A stretch of 64,000 nucleotides of DNA from NCBI RefSeq assembly GCF_907164915.1, contig NC_061862.1, positions 6,237,473 to 6,301,472 of the forward strand, read 5' to 3'. A program made the position numbers and the translations under genes. Under the pieces are notes generated by a model. It saw only the letters and a list, made by a program, of their open reading frames with translations. It was not told the origin of the DNA and searched no databases. The stretch comes from Impatiens glandulifera. Its lineage: Eukaryota; Streptophyta; Magnoliopsida; Ericales; Balsaminaceae. Positions 1 to 10,090 of the stretch are shown piece by piece; within the stretch, counting starts at the first letter, position 1, and every line of letters begins with the position of its first letter.

Positions 1-580
1 TAATTAATATTTAATGTCTAATTAGAAAATTAAAGTATAATGTTAGGATAAATATTCAACTTTAATTGGCCTATCAATTGTCTAAAAAAATTTCAATTAG
101 CTAAAGTTAAATGTCTAACCTAGCAAATCAACCACGTATAAGCAACGAGGTTAATTAGTTATGAGGTTGGGTAGCCTAGTTTCTGACTGTGAAACTTGTG
201 CTTGGCACAATTTTCAAACGAGGGTTGACTTTCGTCTAGTATAGCATCCAACCGTAGCTCCCAGCGTCACCTACACAACCTACAACCGATCTTCTCCCGT
301 TCATGGCTCAGTCGTGACTAATCCTTCTAAATAATTCCAACAAGCTAGCCAAGGATCTGTTTGATTTGACGTTTTTTTTATTCTTCTTGTATTTTAGCTT
401 CTTTTTTATTTAAAAAAGAAAAAACATGTTTTACAAATAAGTCATTAAAAATAGATTATTTGAAATTTAACCTTGAGTTTAATTTATTTTATGTACTCTT
501 TCGATATATCTCTTCGCTTCAAGTGTGTATATTCTTTCAAAGTAACCTCGTTTCTTTTCCTACACCATGACTATACTATT

Positions 581-1619
581 TGTCACACGGGCAAATTACG
601 CAGCGGATTTTTACTAACTTTTGTGTGGCTTGTTTTGCGCACCAAAATAATCAGCCAAACTCAACACCGAGGTTTATTTCTCGCACAGAAATAAACAACG
701 AACTCTCAACAATCAATAAGTATGCAAGAAAGTAGAAGACACACAGAATTATGGGCCACGTCCAACTTTATAATTTTATTTCGCTCACAAATAACAATTA
801 CAAAGAAGAATATAAACTCACTTGGCTGCACACAAAAAGACTCTCACTAGCTATGGGTATTTTTCTACCAAAACTCAACCAACCGTCTTTCTGCAGCTTA
901 AGTGTTATATTTATAGCCAAAGAAATAACATAAGCCTAGGAAAATACCTCAGGACGTGGGGTCTAACTGCTCGGTCGTGGGTGCTGAATCATGGGTCTCA
1001 ACTATCATTAATGGGTCTTTAACTGCCCACTCTCCAATCCCACGGTCTTCCTCGGTCTAGCTGCGTCACAAGCTGCTGGACGTGGGTATAACTGCAAGTA
1101 GTGGGCTGTAACCATCCACTACACCCACGTTTTCCTTCGGACCCAGCTGCTGCTGACTTTATCCCCCACTTCGGTCCATCATGCCGACTTTTCCGGTCCT
1201 CAACCTATCATTCCGATATTTCTGGGTCCACAACTCATCATGCCGACATTTCAGGGTCCCTCGTCTGATCGCCCTCGGTCCTTCTCTAACCGTCATCGGT
1301 TGACTCCGTATTTTCCGCACTCAGTGCGCACACTCTCAATGTGCTGGCCGTTGTCACTCTTTTGCACCTAGGTCGCACGCACACGACCACACTTAGGCTC
1401 AGTCTCGACACTCCGCATCATGTCGAGACAAACACGCGTGCTAACATCCATCTCTCGGTCTCTGTATTAAAACTCGTGCCCCAACAGAAACTTTGGACAC
1501 TTAGCACTCTGCAACTCTGATGCCCATGCCGCACACCCGCGACATTCTTTTTAGGCACCTCTCGATCCTGACCCTCTGCAATCAAACCAAGACCGAGGCC
1601 AACATTTAAGGCTGTAACA
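581..1619 (-). mobile_element. Solo LTR of an LTR retrotransposon (minus strand)
   Basis: A 1039-bp block, richer in GC than its surroundings and absent from the right palindrome arm. On the minus strand it begins TGTTACAGCC and ends GTGTGACA, the TG...CA form of an LTR. A TATA box (GCTATAAATATAAC, around 905-922) is followed on the minus strand by a leader-like stretch and an AATAAA signal near 770-780. No internal domain, primer-binding site or second LTR adjoins it. The flanks CTATT and CTAGG agree at only three of five positions, so the target duplication is weak. The right-arm sequence around 15050-15065 reads straight across the site and serves as a pre-insertion allele. Confidence 0.7.
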
Positions 1620-1624
1620 CTAGG

Positions 1625-2245
1625 AGCATGACTAAGAATAGATTGTCATAGAATTAGGTGCGTGATTTGAACATGATTATATTTTAGATGCACACTTAGG
1701 ATTTGGGAAGTTTATGAACAAAAGTGTAAAATGTCATCATTTTTCTATAAAAGCTAATCATTTAAAATAGAGACAACCTGTTTGGGCGGACACCTGGGAC
1801 ACATCGTCGATGTTATTTCCCACATGTCACCAAGCACCAGAACAAAATATAATTTCTAAAATGTGTTTATACACGCAACATTTTTTCCCAATTTCTTAAG
1901 AAGAAAACCGAATAACACTCTCGTATGATCCAAAGCTATGTATACCTTTGCTAGGTCCTATTTTTGGTCTCTCACCTCATTCGTAGGCAAAACGACTTCT
2001 GTGTAAATCATTTCTCACATTGTTTTACGAGAATCCAGAGGAGAGTAAACTACTAGACTTAACAAAAATATCAACGATCTATTTTAAATGCACTCGAGCC
2101 AATCTTACTATTTTGGTTCCTCATCCCCCACTTCTCATATTCGAGTGGAAAGTAAAACATGGAGCTTGGCCATCACGTAAAAATCAATTTTTGAAAAATG
2201 TTGATTTTTAAGAGTTACATCCACAAAAGTTATATTACATATTGA
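1625..2245. other. Non-coding arm sequence without a gene
   Basis: About 600 bases that align with 14470-15050 of the right arm. Short open frames here are not conserved between the arms, and I see no gene. A diverged third version of part of this sequence appears near 22130-22700. Confidence 0.6.
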
Positions 2246-2254
2246 CATTTTATT

Positions 2255-2690
2255 TGGGGAAATCGAAAGGATATTTACAATATTTTGTGAAAGTCAAATT
2301 AATATTTCTCTAACGAAGGATCATATGTTCTATGAAAGAACTAAACACATTATTGTGCGATATCATTTTATAAATTATGTTATTTATCTGGGTGATATTA
2401 TTGATTTGGGCTTTATTAGTAGCATTGATAATTTTGTTGATTTGATGATGAACACGTTTTTCGTTGCTAAATTTAAGCATTGTTCTAACTTAGTTTGTAT
2501 TGGTTGTTGGAAGAGGGGAAGAGTGTTAAGTTTGTTGTCTACATTTTGATATCAATTTCTCTTTTGACATAGTGGATCTGTTTCAAGATGGAGATTGTTA
2601 GAATTATGATGATCCATATAAGTTTTGATTGGAGTCAAAGCTTACTAACTGTTTGATATTTTTATTGTTAGACCCAATTATGCAACTTAT
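2255..2690 (+). pseudogene. Copia retrotransposon 3' fragment (RNase H end plus LTR start)
   Basis: The frame from 2325 gives MFYERTKHIIVRYHF, the diagnostic Copia RNase H C-terminal motif (compare [14 protein letters not shown] in the Copia element at 27060). Further on comes a decayed version of the NPADMFTKP...FQHCLNL tail. Near 2585-2600 a purine run (AAGATGGAGAT) followed by TGTTAGAATT looks like a polypurine tract and the start of a 3' LTR. The block is missing from the right palindrome arm, so it arrived after the duplication. It has no intact coding capacity. Confidence 0.6.
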
Positions 2691-2694
2691 AAAA

Positions 2695-2828
2695 AATGAG
2701 AGAGTGAATTAAACACATAACCCGCAAACACACTTAATCAGTCGCAGAATTTGTCATCTGACTAGCTCAAATCCAGGACCTTAGGGTGAAAATATTCACC
2801 TCTTGTTGCCGCTAAGCTAGAAGAGAGA
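2695..2828 (-). repeat. SINE-like, tRNA-derived head (minus strand)
   Basis: On the minus strand a box-A-like stretch (TAGCTTAGCGGCAAC, around 2808-2822) is followed by a box-B-like GGTCCTGGATTTGAG (around 2768-2783). That is the spacing and style of the tRNA-derived head of plant Au-type SINEs. It is absent from the right arm. The 3' end and target duplication could not be fixed, and it may simply be part of the Copia debris next to it. Confidence 0.35.
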
Positions 2829-3284
2829 TATTATGTAACTTATAAATATTTGGTCTTAGTAAAGGTTTATTGTACACACAAATTAGTCATTATTCTTCTC
2901 CCTATAAGTTGTAACTCTTAACAACATAGTGAAAAAAATTCTCTTAATTCTATATCTTAATTAGTGTAAGATTTAAATCCCTCTTTTAATTGACTTACAT
3001 GGAATTATTCAAATTGTTGCTCACTCTCTCTAACCTCTTCTTTCTAACCTCTCCTCACGTTTCTCTTGTTAGACTGTCATACCACTTATAATCTAAAATA
3101 AATTGAACTTAAAACAAATATATTACAAAGCCAGCATCTAAATAACTTTATTAATAAAAAGAGTTGAGATTTTAATTAGTCTACAACTTCATAGCTAATA
3201 ACAAACAAGTCACTAATCCACCTAAAAAAGGTCACTAGTAGTCTTTTATTTTAACTTAAAATCAAAGAATTTTTCCAACCATAA

Positions 3285-3926
3285 CTACGCCGTCGCGGCG
3301 GGCTGTGAGAGAGCATGTCCAATTCCATGGCGTTTGGTAGGGAACAAAACAAAAAGGACACTACAAACAACCGTTATCACAAGTGGAATTATCAAAAGGA
3401 TTTCTTCGATTGTCTTCGATGACCCCGAAAAGAAACAGTTGATCACATCCTTATCAAAAAGAGTCAACCCAACAAACACAAGAACCGACAAACCCGCATG
3501 GAAGAAATCCATAAATCCCACCTTATACTTGGCCGCCTCCTCCTTCGATATTCCACCGTCTTCCTCCGAACTGTCGATAACCCAAATCCCCCGGAATGTC
3601 GCCACCCCGTACCTGACTTTTCCCTTTCGATCAATGAAGCTGTCAGTGAAGCAGCTGAAGAAGCATGAGGCGGCGCATAGGGAGAGAAAGGCGGTGGTCA
3701 CGTATTTCCCTTGCTGGGTTATGACGGGAGCTAGGGTTTGGAAGGCGAGGACGGAGCCTGTTGGGAGTAGGTTTGATAACTCGTCTGATGCTTTGAAGGT
3801 TTTCTTGGCCGCCCGTTTGGTTGATGATTTCTTTGGCTTATGGCGCCGAGATGATGGTGGTTGGTCTGTTTGGAGGAGGGATTGAACTACTGGAGTTGAA
3901 TACACTGTCCTTGTGCCATTATCCAT
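3285..3926 (-). CDS. DUF679 domain membrane protein (DMP), left copy
   Basis: A 213-residue protein of the plant DMP (DUF679) family, small four-pass membrane proteins of the endomembrane system. Various members are linked to senescence, membrane remodelling and gamete fusion. The N-terminus is basic and cytosolic-looking (RRHKPKKSSTKRAAKK, about residues 27-43). The family core starts at LSNLLPTG and is followed by four hydrophobic segments at roughly 55-72, 78-97, 143-162 and 176-197. The family-typical FTDS, KVRYGVAT, DFFHA, DKDVINCFF and FPTKRHGIG stretches are all present, and no intron is seen. I start at 3926 (MDNGT). A longer in-frame ATG at 4058 lies upstream of the TATA box and has no counterpart in the right copy. 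The protein is very close to the product at 13081-13722. The subfamily, and so the exact role, is not resolved. Confidence 0.9.
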   Translation of the reverse strand: MDNGTRTVYSTPVVQSLLQTDQPPSSRRHKPKKSSTKRAAKKTFKASDELSNLLPTGSVLAFQTLAPVITQQGKYVTTAFLSLCAASCFFSCFTDSFIDRKGKVRYGVATFRGIWVIDSSEEDGGISKEEAAKYKVGFMDFFHAGLSVLVFVGLTLFDKDVINCFFSGSSKTIEEILLIIPLVITVVCSVLFVLFPTKRHGIGHALSQPAATA

Positions 3927-3982
3927 GGTGTCTTCTTTTGGAGAGGAAAATGAATATGAAAAAGGTAACAAAAAGAATGAAG

Positions 3983-3993
3983 ATTTTATAGAG
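3983..3993 (-). promoter_or_regulatory. TATA box of the left DMP gene
   Basis: On the minus strand CCTCTATAAAATCTTC sits about 60 bases before the MDNG start. The same string occurs at the same distance before the right-arm DMP gene, so the core promoter was duplicated and kept. A CACCACCACC run lies just upstream in both copies. Confidence 0.7.
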
Positions 3994-4059
3994 GATTTGG
4001 GTGGTGGTGGTGGTGATGGCGTGGGCCGTGTCATGGAAGAGATCAGCAAGTGCTTCAAA

Positions 4060-4710
4060 ACGTGGCTAATTTCATCAGCAAGGAACCCAACTAATTTTCA
4101 CAACAAAAGACGGTTAGCTTCTCTTATCTCTCAACATTCAAATATCTTTACACTCAATTGTAATTATAGACTCATAATTTTGTCAATGGTTTCTTTTCTT
4201 TTAATTAGTTTCTCTAATTTTTTCAACTACTCTACCAACACATTTTTAAGGCATTTAAACCCATTCGATTGTTTATATTAGGTATATCTCGAAAAAAATA
4301 TTTGATTTAACTTTAGACCGTGCACAAAATTGTTGAATAAAATTATATAAAAAATAAATATAAAATTTATCTTTATTCGTATTTTTACGATTTTTTTTTT
4401 CATATCACATATTTTATTAGTATTTTAACCAAAAAAAAAACAACATTTCATTTCACTTACCATTACAAATTAATTAGTGAAACAAAATTAATATATTAAA
4501 ATAAGAAACAAATATTTTGTTCATTTAAGAAAAGTCTCTCAATAAACTTTCAAAATCGAAAGTTTATATTAAAAGTAATATTTAACAATAAATAATAAAT
4601 ATTTATAATATTTATAAATTTTATCAATAAAAATTATTTAAAATATTTAATAATCACTCAAAAACATATTTAAATTTTATTTATTATTCAACTAATACTT
4701 ATTAGAAAAA
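4060..4710. other. AT-rich promoter-side flank, no gene
   Basis: Upstream region of the left DMP gene. The part up to about 4340 aligns with 12490-12930 in the other arm; the rest is very AT-rich. No open frame here looks real. Confidence 0.6.
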
Positions 4711-5099
4711 AAAACTCCTATACAACTATCTCACTTAAACTCATTAGGCTCATTTAGCTTAATTTTTAATTTTTATTTTATATATTTATTAATTAAATAT
4801 TAATATATTTTTCACTCATTTTTCATTAATTTTACCATCTAATTTTATCTCATTTCTAATTTTTTTATTATTTATATATTAGATTTTCTTTATTTTAATT
4901 CATCATTATTTTTTTATTCGTTTTTATTTCTCTTATTACTCAAATTTTAACAAATTTTAACAACTTATTTATGATTTTTTTCTACTATAATAATTTTGTG
5001 AAGAGTTTTTTATTTATTTAATTTAATATGAACAAGAATGAAACTAATAGTCTTTTATTTAATTTTAGATTCATGACCTATCACTAGTAGAAAAAAGGT

Positions 5100-6235
5100 C
5101 TTCTGTAACGAATGCTAGTAACGGCGCTCGAACGCCCTTACTGATATTTTTTATCAGTAACGGTTTTAATAAACCGTTACTATTATGAGTACATCAGTAA
5201 CGGTTATATAAACCGTTACAGATACGGCATCACCTTAACGTTTTAGTAAAAGATATCAGTAACGGTTTTCTTTCAAAGCCGTTACTAATAGAGTATCTGT
5301 AACGGTTATTTAGAAAACCGTTACAGATACGGTCTCACTTTAAATTTTTAGTAAAGGGTATCAATAACGGTTTTGAATCAAAGTCGTTACTAATAGAATG
5401 TCTGTAACGATTATTTAGAAAACCGTTACAGATAATGAGCCGTCTTCTCATCTTCTTTACTCATATCTGTAACGGTTTTCTAAATAACCGTTACAGATAC
5501 GGTCTCACCTTAATGTTTTAGTAAAGGATATCAGTAACGGTTTTCTTCCAAAGCCGTTACTAAAAGAGTATCTGTAACGGTTATTTAGAAAACCGTTACA
5601 GATACGGTCTCACTTTAAATTTTTAGTAAAGGGTATCAGTAACGGTTTTGAAACAAAGTCGTTACTAATAGAATGTCTGTAACGATTATTTATAAAACCG
5701 TTACAGATAATGAGCCGTCTTCTCATCTTCTTTACTCATATCTGTAACGGTTTTCTAAATAACCGTTACAGATACGATCTCACCTTAATGTTTTAGTAAA
5801 GAATATCAGTAACGGTTTTCTTCCAAAGCCGTTATTAAAAGAGTATCTGTAACGGTTATTTAGAAAACTGTTACAGATACGGTCTCACTTTAAATTTTTA
5901 GTAAAGGGTATCAGTAACGGTTTTGAAACAAAGTCGTTACTAATAGAATGTGTGTAACGATTATTTAGAAAACCGTTACAGATAATGAACCGTCTTCTCA
6001 TCTTCTCTACTCGTATTTGTAACGGTTTTCTAAATAATCGTTACAGATACGGCCTCACCTTAATGTTTTAGTAAAGGATATCAGTAACGGTTTTCTTCCA
6101 AAGCCGTTACTAAAAGAGTATCTGTAAACAGTTATTTAGAAAACTGTTACAGATGGTGAATTGTCTTTTCAACTTCTCTACTGGTATCTGTAACGGTTAT
6201 TTACAAAACTGTTACAGATACTTTGTAATAACTCC
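5100..6235. repeat. CACTA subterminal repeat array, 275-bp units
   Basis: Long units repeat with a 275-bp period; GAGTATCTGTAACGG-type starts lie at 5291, 5566, 5841 and 6116. Each unit is built from short inverted pairs of ATCWGTAACGGTT and AACCGTTACAGAT. The same TAACGG motifs reappear in the other terminus (8900-8985). In En/Spm elements, short repeated subterminal motifs are the binding sites of the TNPA-type protein, and I infer the same role here. Confidence 0.8.
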
Positions 6236-6954
6236 CGCGCAGACTTCTTTTTTCCTTCCTTCTTTTTCTTTTCTTCTTCCGTTTTCTTCTGCACGCGCTC
6301 CCGTTTTCTTCCGATCATCCGCCGTCTGCATAGTCATCCGGTAGAAGACTCCGATCATCCAAGGTGCAATCAGGTAAGTTCCCTCTTCTCTATTCTTCTT
6401 CCCTCTTCTCTGCCCGCAATCCGTCGGCCGCCCGCCTTCTACAAGCAATCATCGCCGCCGCCGTTTGCCTTCTACAATCAATCAATCCGATCATCCTGCA
6501 TTCATCATTCATGCGAGGTGAGCATACTGCAATATTCCATTTTCGTTCAAACAGCACTTTTGCATATTAACGTTCGAAAGATTCACAGTTTATTATTATT
6601 ACGGGTTTCATCTTCCTTTTCTTCATCTGATTGAATTTGACAAATAAGATTTAATGTATTGCATATTAATATTGCTGCCATTCTAGGTTTTTTAATTGTC
6701 TAATCTATGTCAGATTTGGAATAAAATTAAATATCATACTGAACAGCAGAAGTAGATCAACTGTTGTATTGAAATGGGATCATCAGCTCTTGATGTAATT
6801 TGTTTGGTATGAGATCATCAATGTGTATGATTCTAACAAAGTGGAATTAATAGGCAATCCAAATATTCCTCATTTCTTGTTTTCATGATTGTACCACAAA
6901 TCAGTAGGACAGAATTCTTGGTTAGATTTGACAAGTATGAAAATTGATTATGCT

Positions 6955-7078
6955 ATTGCTTTTGAAGATAGCAGTTGTCCATTAATTTTGCCATTGTTGG
7001 GCTAAAGAAATGGTAGGTCTTTTGAAGATAGCAGATGTCCATTATTTTTTCCATTGTTGGGTTAAAGAAATGGTAGGT
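6955..7078 (+). repeat. Tandem duplication of about 60 bp inside the CACTA element
   Basis: Two neighbouring copies of a block that opens TTTTGAAGATAGCAG and closes AAAGAAATGGTAGG (about 6959-7018 and 7019-7078), differing at a few positions. No function is evident. Confidence 0.7.
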
Positions 7079-7154
7079 ATTTGGACTGTTTTGCTACAAT
7101 TCTAATGCATGATAGAATCTGGTATATAATTGTTACTTATCGTGAGCAGTTTTT

Positions 7155-7541
7155 GTGCCCAATCCGATGCAAATTTTGTTAAATTTGTCAAGTATTTATC
7201 CATTACTTGAAAAACAGTTATCGAACTTGGTTGTTGCTCTCGTAACTCTTCTAAGAATTGGATCCTACTTGTTGGTTCTTCCCTGCAAACAAGTTAAGAT
7301 AATTAATTGGATTTCTTATAAGAAAGATGAAGCTTTGTCTGTAGATGGTGTAGAAACAAAGAGATTTATATTTTTAAATGATCTGTTGACAGAGTTTGTT
7401 TCCACTAATTCAAAAATAAAATTTGACAGCTTGCAAAATTGGGAAGAGAACATACCCGGGTTTGGAATGCATACATTGATAGAACAACTTGAAAAGCTCA
7501 GGTATGGTCTTGAATGGGTTTGTATTTCGTTATCCAATTGA
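7155..7541 (+). CDS. Unidentified open frame inside the CACTA element
   Basis: A 128-codon open frame between the CACTA leader and the transposase remnant. It includes a hydrophobic stretch (LVVALVTLLRIGSYLLVLP, about residues 25-44) and a polar stretch with FLNDLLTEFVSTNSKIKF and FGMHTLIEQLEKLRYG. I do not recognise the family. It could be a captured host-gene fragment, an element-encoded exon, or chance. No flanking splice pattern decides between these, and the initiating ATG is only the first available one. Confidence 0.25.
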   Translation: MPNPMQILLNLSSIYPLLEKQLSNLVVALVTLLRIGSYLLVLPCKQVKIINWISYKKDEALSVDGVETKRFIFLNDLLTEFVSTNSKIKFDSLQNWEENIPGFGMHTLIEQLEKLRYGLEWVCISLSN

Positions 7542-8059
7542 GTTTCATCTAGTGTATTTCCATGGTTGTTATCATCCCTTTTACATTTGATTTATTGCCA
7601 TTCAAGAGCCTGATGGTTGCAATATGTTTACAAACCCTTTACTTTATGGCTAGTTATGTACTCTTCTATTATAATTGAATTTGCTATCAATACAATCTCT
7701 TGTGTATATTAACATATGTACCAAAGCTTTACATTTGATTTATGTACTCTGCTTTGAATTTGGAATTGTATTTATGTATTGTTGGGATGAATTCTAACAT
7801 ATAATGGGGTATTAGGTTGTTGGATTATATACACTTTTTGCGTTTGAACTGTTGAATCAGGTTGCATCCATTTCAATTCTATCGGGGTTTGAATTTTCCA
7901 TTGTCTTTGCTGCCGCGGATTGTAGTTTGCACTTCAAAATCCAGGTTAGTTCTTATTTACAATCAATGTTAGATTGTTAGTAGATTATTGATGTTAGGTT
8001 AGTAGATAACTTGTATGTTATCTTAGATAATATTGAATGCTAAGTTAGATTATTTGATG

Positions 8060-8365
8060 TTAAATTTAGGTAAATTATTTGAATGTTAGATTATTGGATT
8101 GGTAGATTAAGTTAGATTATTTGTATGTTAGATTATTGCATGTTTGGATTATTAGATTAATTGTATGTGAGATTATTGGATTGGTAGATTAAGTTAGATT
8201 ATTTGTATGTTAGATTATTGCATGTTTGGATTATTAGATTAATTGTATGTTAGATTATTGGATTGGTAGATTAAGTTAGATTATTTGTATGTTAGATTAT
8301 TGCATGTTTGGATTATTAGATTAATAAATGATTTGTATGTTTGATTATTGATGTTAGGTTGTTGG
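8060..8365 (+). repeat. Minisatellite, about 80-bp units built on TTAGATTAT
   Basis: Three or so units, each combining TTAGATTATTTGTATG, ATTATTGCATGTTTGG and ATTATTGGATTGGTAG, fill the region just before the transposase start. Shorter TTAGATTAT blocks extend on both sides. It probably lies in an intron or leader of the former transposase gene. Confidence 0.75.
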
Positions 8366-8390
8366 ATTATTAATTTGTATATTAGGTTAG

Positions 8391-8925
8391 ATGGAAATCC
8401 CAGACAAAATATGGATGACTATACTTCGTACCGATCCTAAATATAGTGAGGGGTTGACAAATTCATATAATTTGCTGAAAGGTCTACGGGTAGATCATCG
8501 ATTGCATGTCCTTGTGTAAGGTGTGCAAATCGAGTATATGATAATAAGAGTGTGGTTAGATCCCATCTAATTGTATTCGGAATAAGACAAAATTATGGTT
8601 TTTTGTATTTTCACGGTGAAAGGAGAATTGAACGTCAGAATGTAAATGTTGTTACTGAGAATGTAGAGGAAGATGAATCAGATGATAAAATTAAAGACGA
8701 ACCGATCAATGTACCAACAAATAACGATACTAATATCATGGATGACGAACCTGTTGAAGTTTGTGAGGATCATCTAATGGAAGATATTATTGTTGAGGAT
8801 CATCTAATGGAAGATATTATTGCTGATTTGTATCCTAATGTCAACAATCATAATGAACATCCAAGTGAAAATGAGCATCTCGTTGATGATGCTGATTTTG
8901 TAACGATTGGTAACGGTTTTATTTG
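8391..8925 (+). pseudogene. CACTA transposase (TNPD-type) N-terminal remnant
   Basis: From ATG 8391 the frame reads MEIPDKIWMTILRTDPKYSEG. After a one-base frameshift near 8470-8480 it continues RSTGRSSIACPCVRCANR, then SVVRSHLIVFGI and YFHGER. This is the CPC..C...VRxHLxxxG pattern of the transposase-associated N-terminal domain of plant CACTA proteins. An acidic linker follows (about 8650-8880, with a duplicated EDHLMEDII). The frame then runs straight into the 3' subterminal repeats, so the catalytic body is deleted. No active product is possible. Confidence 0.75.
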
Positions 8926-9189
8926 TCGTTACAGATATGTTTCAGTAACGGTATTTGATGCTTTCAGTAACGGTTTTCGCCCTTACTGATACCTCTTTTT
9001 CTACTAGTGTATAATAGTAGTAAAGAATATTGTTTTTGTCTAATTTTTTATCATTACTCTTTTGTTGTTTGATGGATGAGCTGTTATTATTATTCAACTC
9101 TTAATTATTAGTTTGTTTTGTTGAAAAGTTTTGTTTTTGAAGAGATTAGGCACTGTTATATCCAACCATCAAAACCAAATAATTTTAAA

Positions 9190-10090
9190 ATAATTAATAA
9201 TCAATGTCGTTAATTATGATTGAAAAGACTAAAAAAATAAGCACCCTCCCATCCTTCCTTGACTTTTGACTTTTTTTTTCAACTTTCTCACATTCTCTTG
9301 GGTTAAAAGTTTATATGCATGTTAATTACTATATAGTTTTGAAAACATATAATAAATTCATAAACTTCTCCGTTGTTTTGACAAACAAACATATATATTG
9401 AAAAACCGAAAGTAACCCCAAAACTTGCATGTTTTTATGTTTTTGAATTTGTAAATTTTCATTCAGGTGAATTTTTGTAGTAATATTATTTAATGTGAAT
9501 AGGATAACATATAAAAAACAAGACAATTTTAAGTAGTTTTGATTGAAAAACAAAAACAATATAAAAAGAAGTTTTTGAAAATATGCATGTTCTTGATTTT
9601 AAATATTGATCATGTTTTTTTTTGTCTGATCTTTGAGTGAAATCTTGTATTTATGTTATATTTTTGTATATTATTGTTTAATATTAGTTTTTGCCCAAAA
9701 ACATTTTGAGTTTTCATCTTGTTTCGGGTTACTTGGTCGTGTTGTTTGAGTTTTAGGGTTGTCCTACCAAAAAGAATGACCAATGTTGCTATCGACGCTT
9801 CTGATCCAGAAATAATTCCAACAATTGAAGAATTGCAGCGATGTTCCACGGATGCTTTGACTGCTTCCTCATGGCTAAAATTTGTTGTGACGCTTCCCAT
9901 CCGACGCTTGCTGTCTTCCTTCATTCAGCTTTTTAGCTTTATTTTATATTTTTGTATAGGTTTTAGGATTTCTTTTTTTTGGCACTTTAGATTTAGGTAT
10001 ATTTTTGTTGATATTTTTTATTTTTTTAGATAGGTTATGGCTTGTTTGATCTTATGTTAGAATTAAAATTTTAAATTAAACACTTAACTA
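9190..10090. other. Inner left arm next to the palindrome axis, no gene
   Basis: This aligns with 10130-11050 in inverted orientation. Open frames on the two arms (for example minus strand 9610-9924) break at non-matching positions, which argues against coding. Short GAAGCGTC/GACGCTTC motifs recur on both sides of the axis, for example at 9800, 9890, 10315 and 10420. Confidence 0.6.

Larger units (their letters stand above)
5082..9009 (+). mobile_element. CACTA (En/Spm-type) transposon, internally deleted
   Basis: The ends are CACTAGTAGAAAAAAGG at 5082 and the inverted CTCTTTTTCTACTAGTG at 9009. They are flanked by a 3-bp TAT duplication (5079-5081 and 9010-9012), the target-site size of CACTA elements. 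The paralogous unfilled site near 30901-30920 (GACTTATATTAGTAGTAAA) confirms the junction. At 3.9 kb it is far shorter than autonomous members. It keeps subterminal repeats, a promoter-like C/T-rich leader (about 6240-6500), an unidentified frame (7155-7541) and only the start of a transposase gene. It is therefore a non-autonomous deletion derivative. Confidence 0.92.
4715..9190. mobile_element. Mutator-type MITE relic, split by a CACTA element
   Basis: The pieces 4715-5081 and 9010-9190 join into a single sequence closely related to the interior of the element at 30410-31478. The shared order is GGCTCATTTAGC, the TATTAATTAAATATTAATAT stretch, the AACAACTTATTTATGA stretch, then TAGTAGTAAA, a TGTTTGATGAATGAG-like stretch and AATTTTAAAATAATTAATAAT. 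Only the inner part of its left terminal repeat remains, and the right terminal repeat is missing. The CACTA element at 5082-9009 landed in its middle, which accounts for the large gap. Confidence 0.65.
181..10090. repeat. Left arm of a large inverted duplication (palindrome)
   Basis: Read on the minus strand, this stretch aligns with 10130-15745. Matching landmarks include the cell around 195-260 against 15600-15690, 370-560 against 15335-15510, 1620-1900 against 14800-15065, 2850-2930 against 14341-14410, the DMP gene 3285-3926 against 13081-13722, 4080-4330 against 12500-12930, and 9190-10060 against 10160-11050. The arm is longer than its partner because it gained a solo LTR, a Copia fragment, a MULE relic and a CACTA element. 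Non-coding parts match imperfectly with many small indels, so the duplication is not recent. Seen by eye; the exact identity was not computed. Confidence 0.88.

Noticed and set aside
473..1022. Three overlapping short plus-strand frames.
   Set aside because: They lie in and beside the solo LTR and run against its orientation; composition is random.
3334..3885. A 183-codon open frame antisense to the left DMP gene, with a 182-codon counterpart antisense to the right copy (13122-13670).
   Set aside because: The two frames resemble each other only because the sense genes are conserved. Antisense frames are common opposite genes with this codon bias, and nothing in them resembles a protein family.
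9610..9924. A minus-strand frame of 104 codons near the palindrome axis.
   Set aside because: The mirrored stretch in the other arm has stops and shifts at different positions, so the frame is not preserved.
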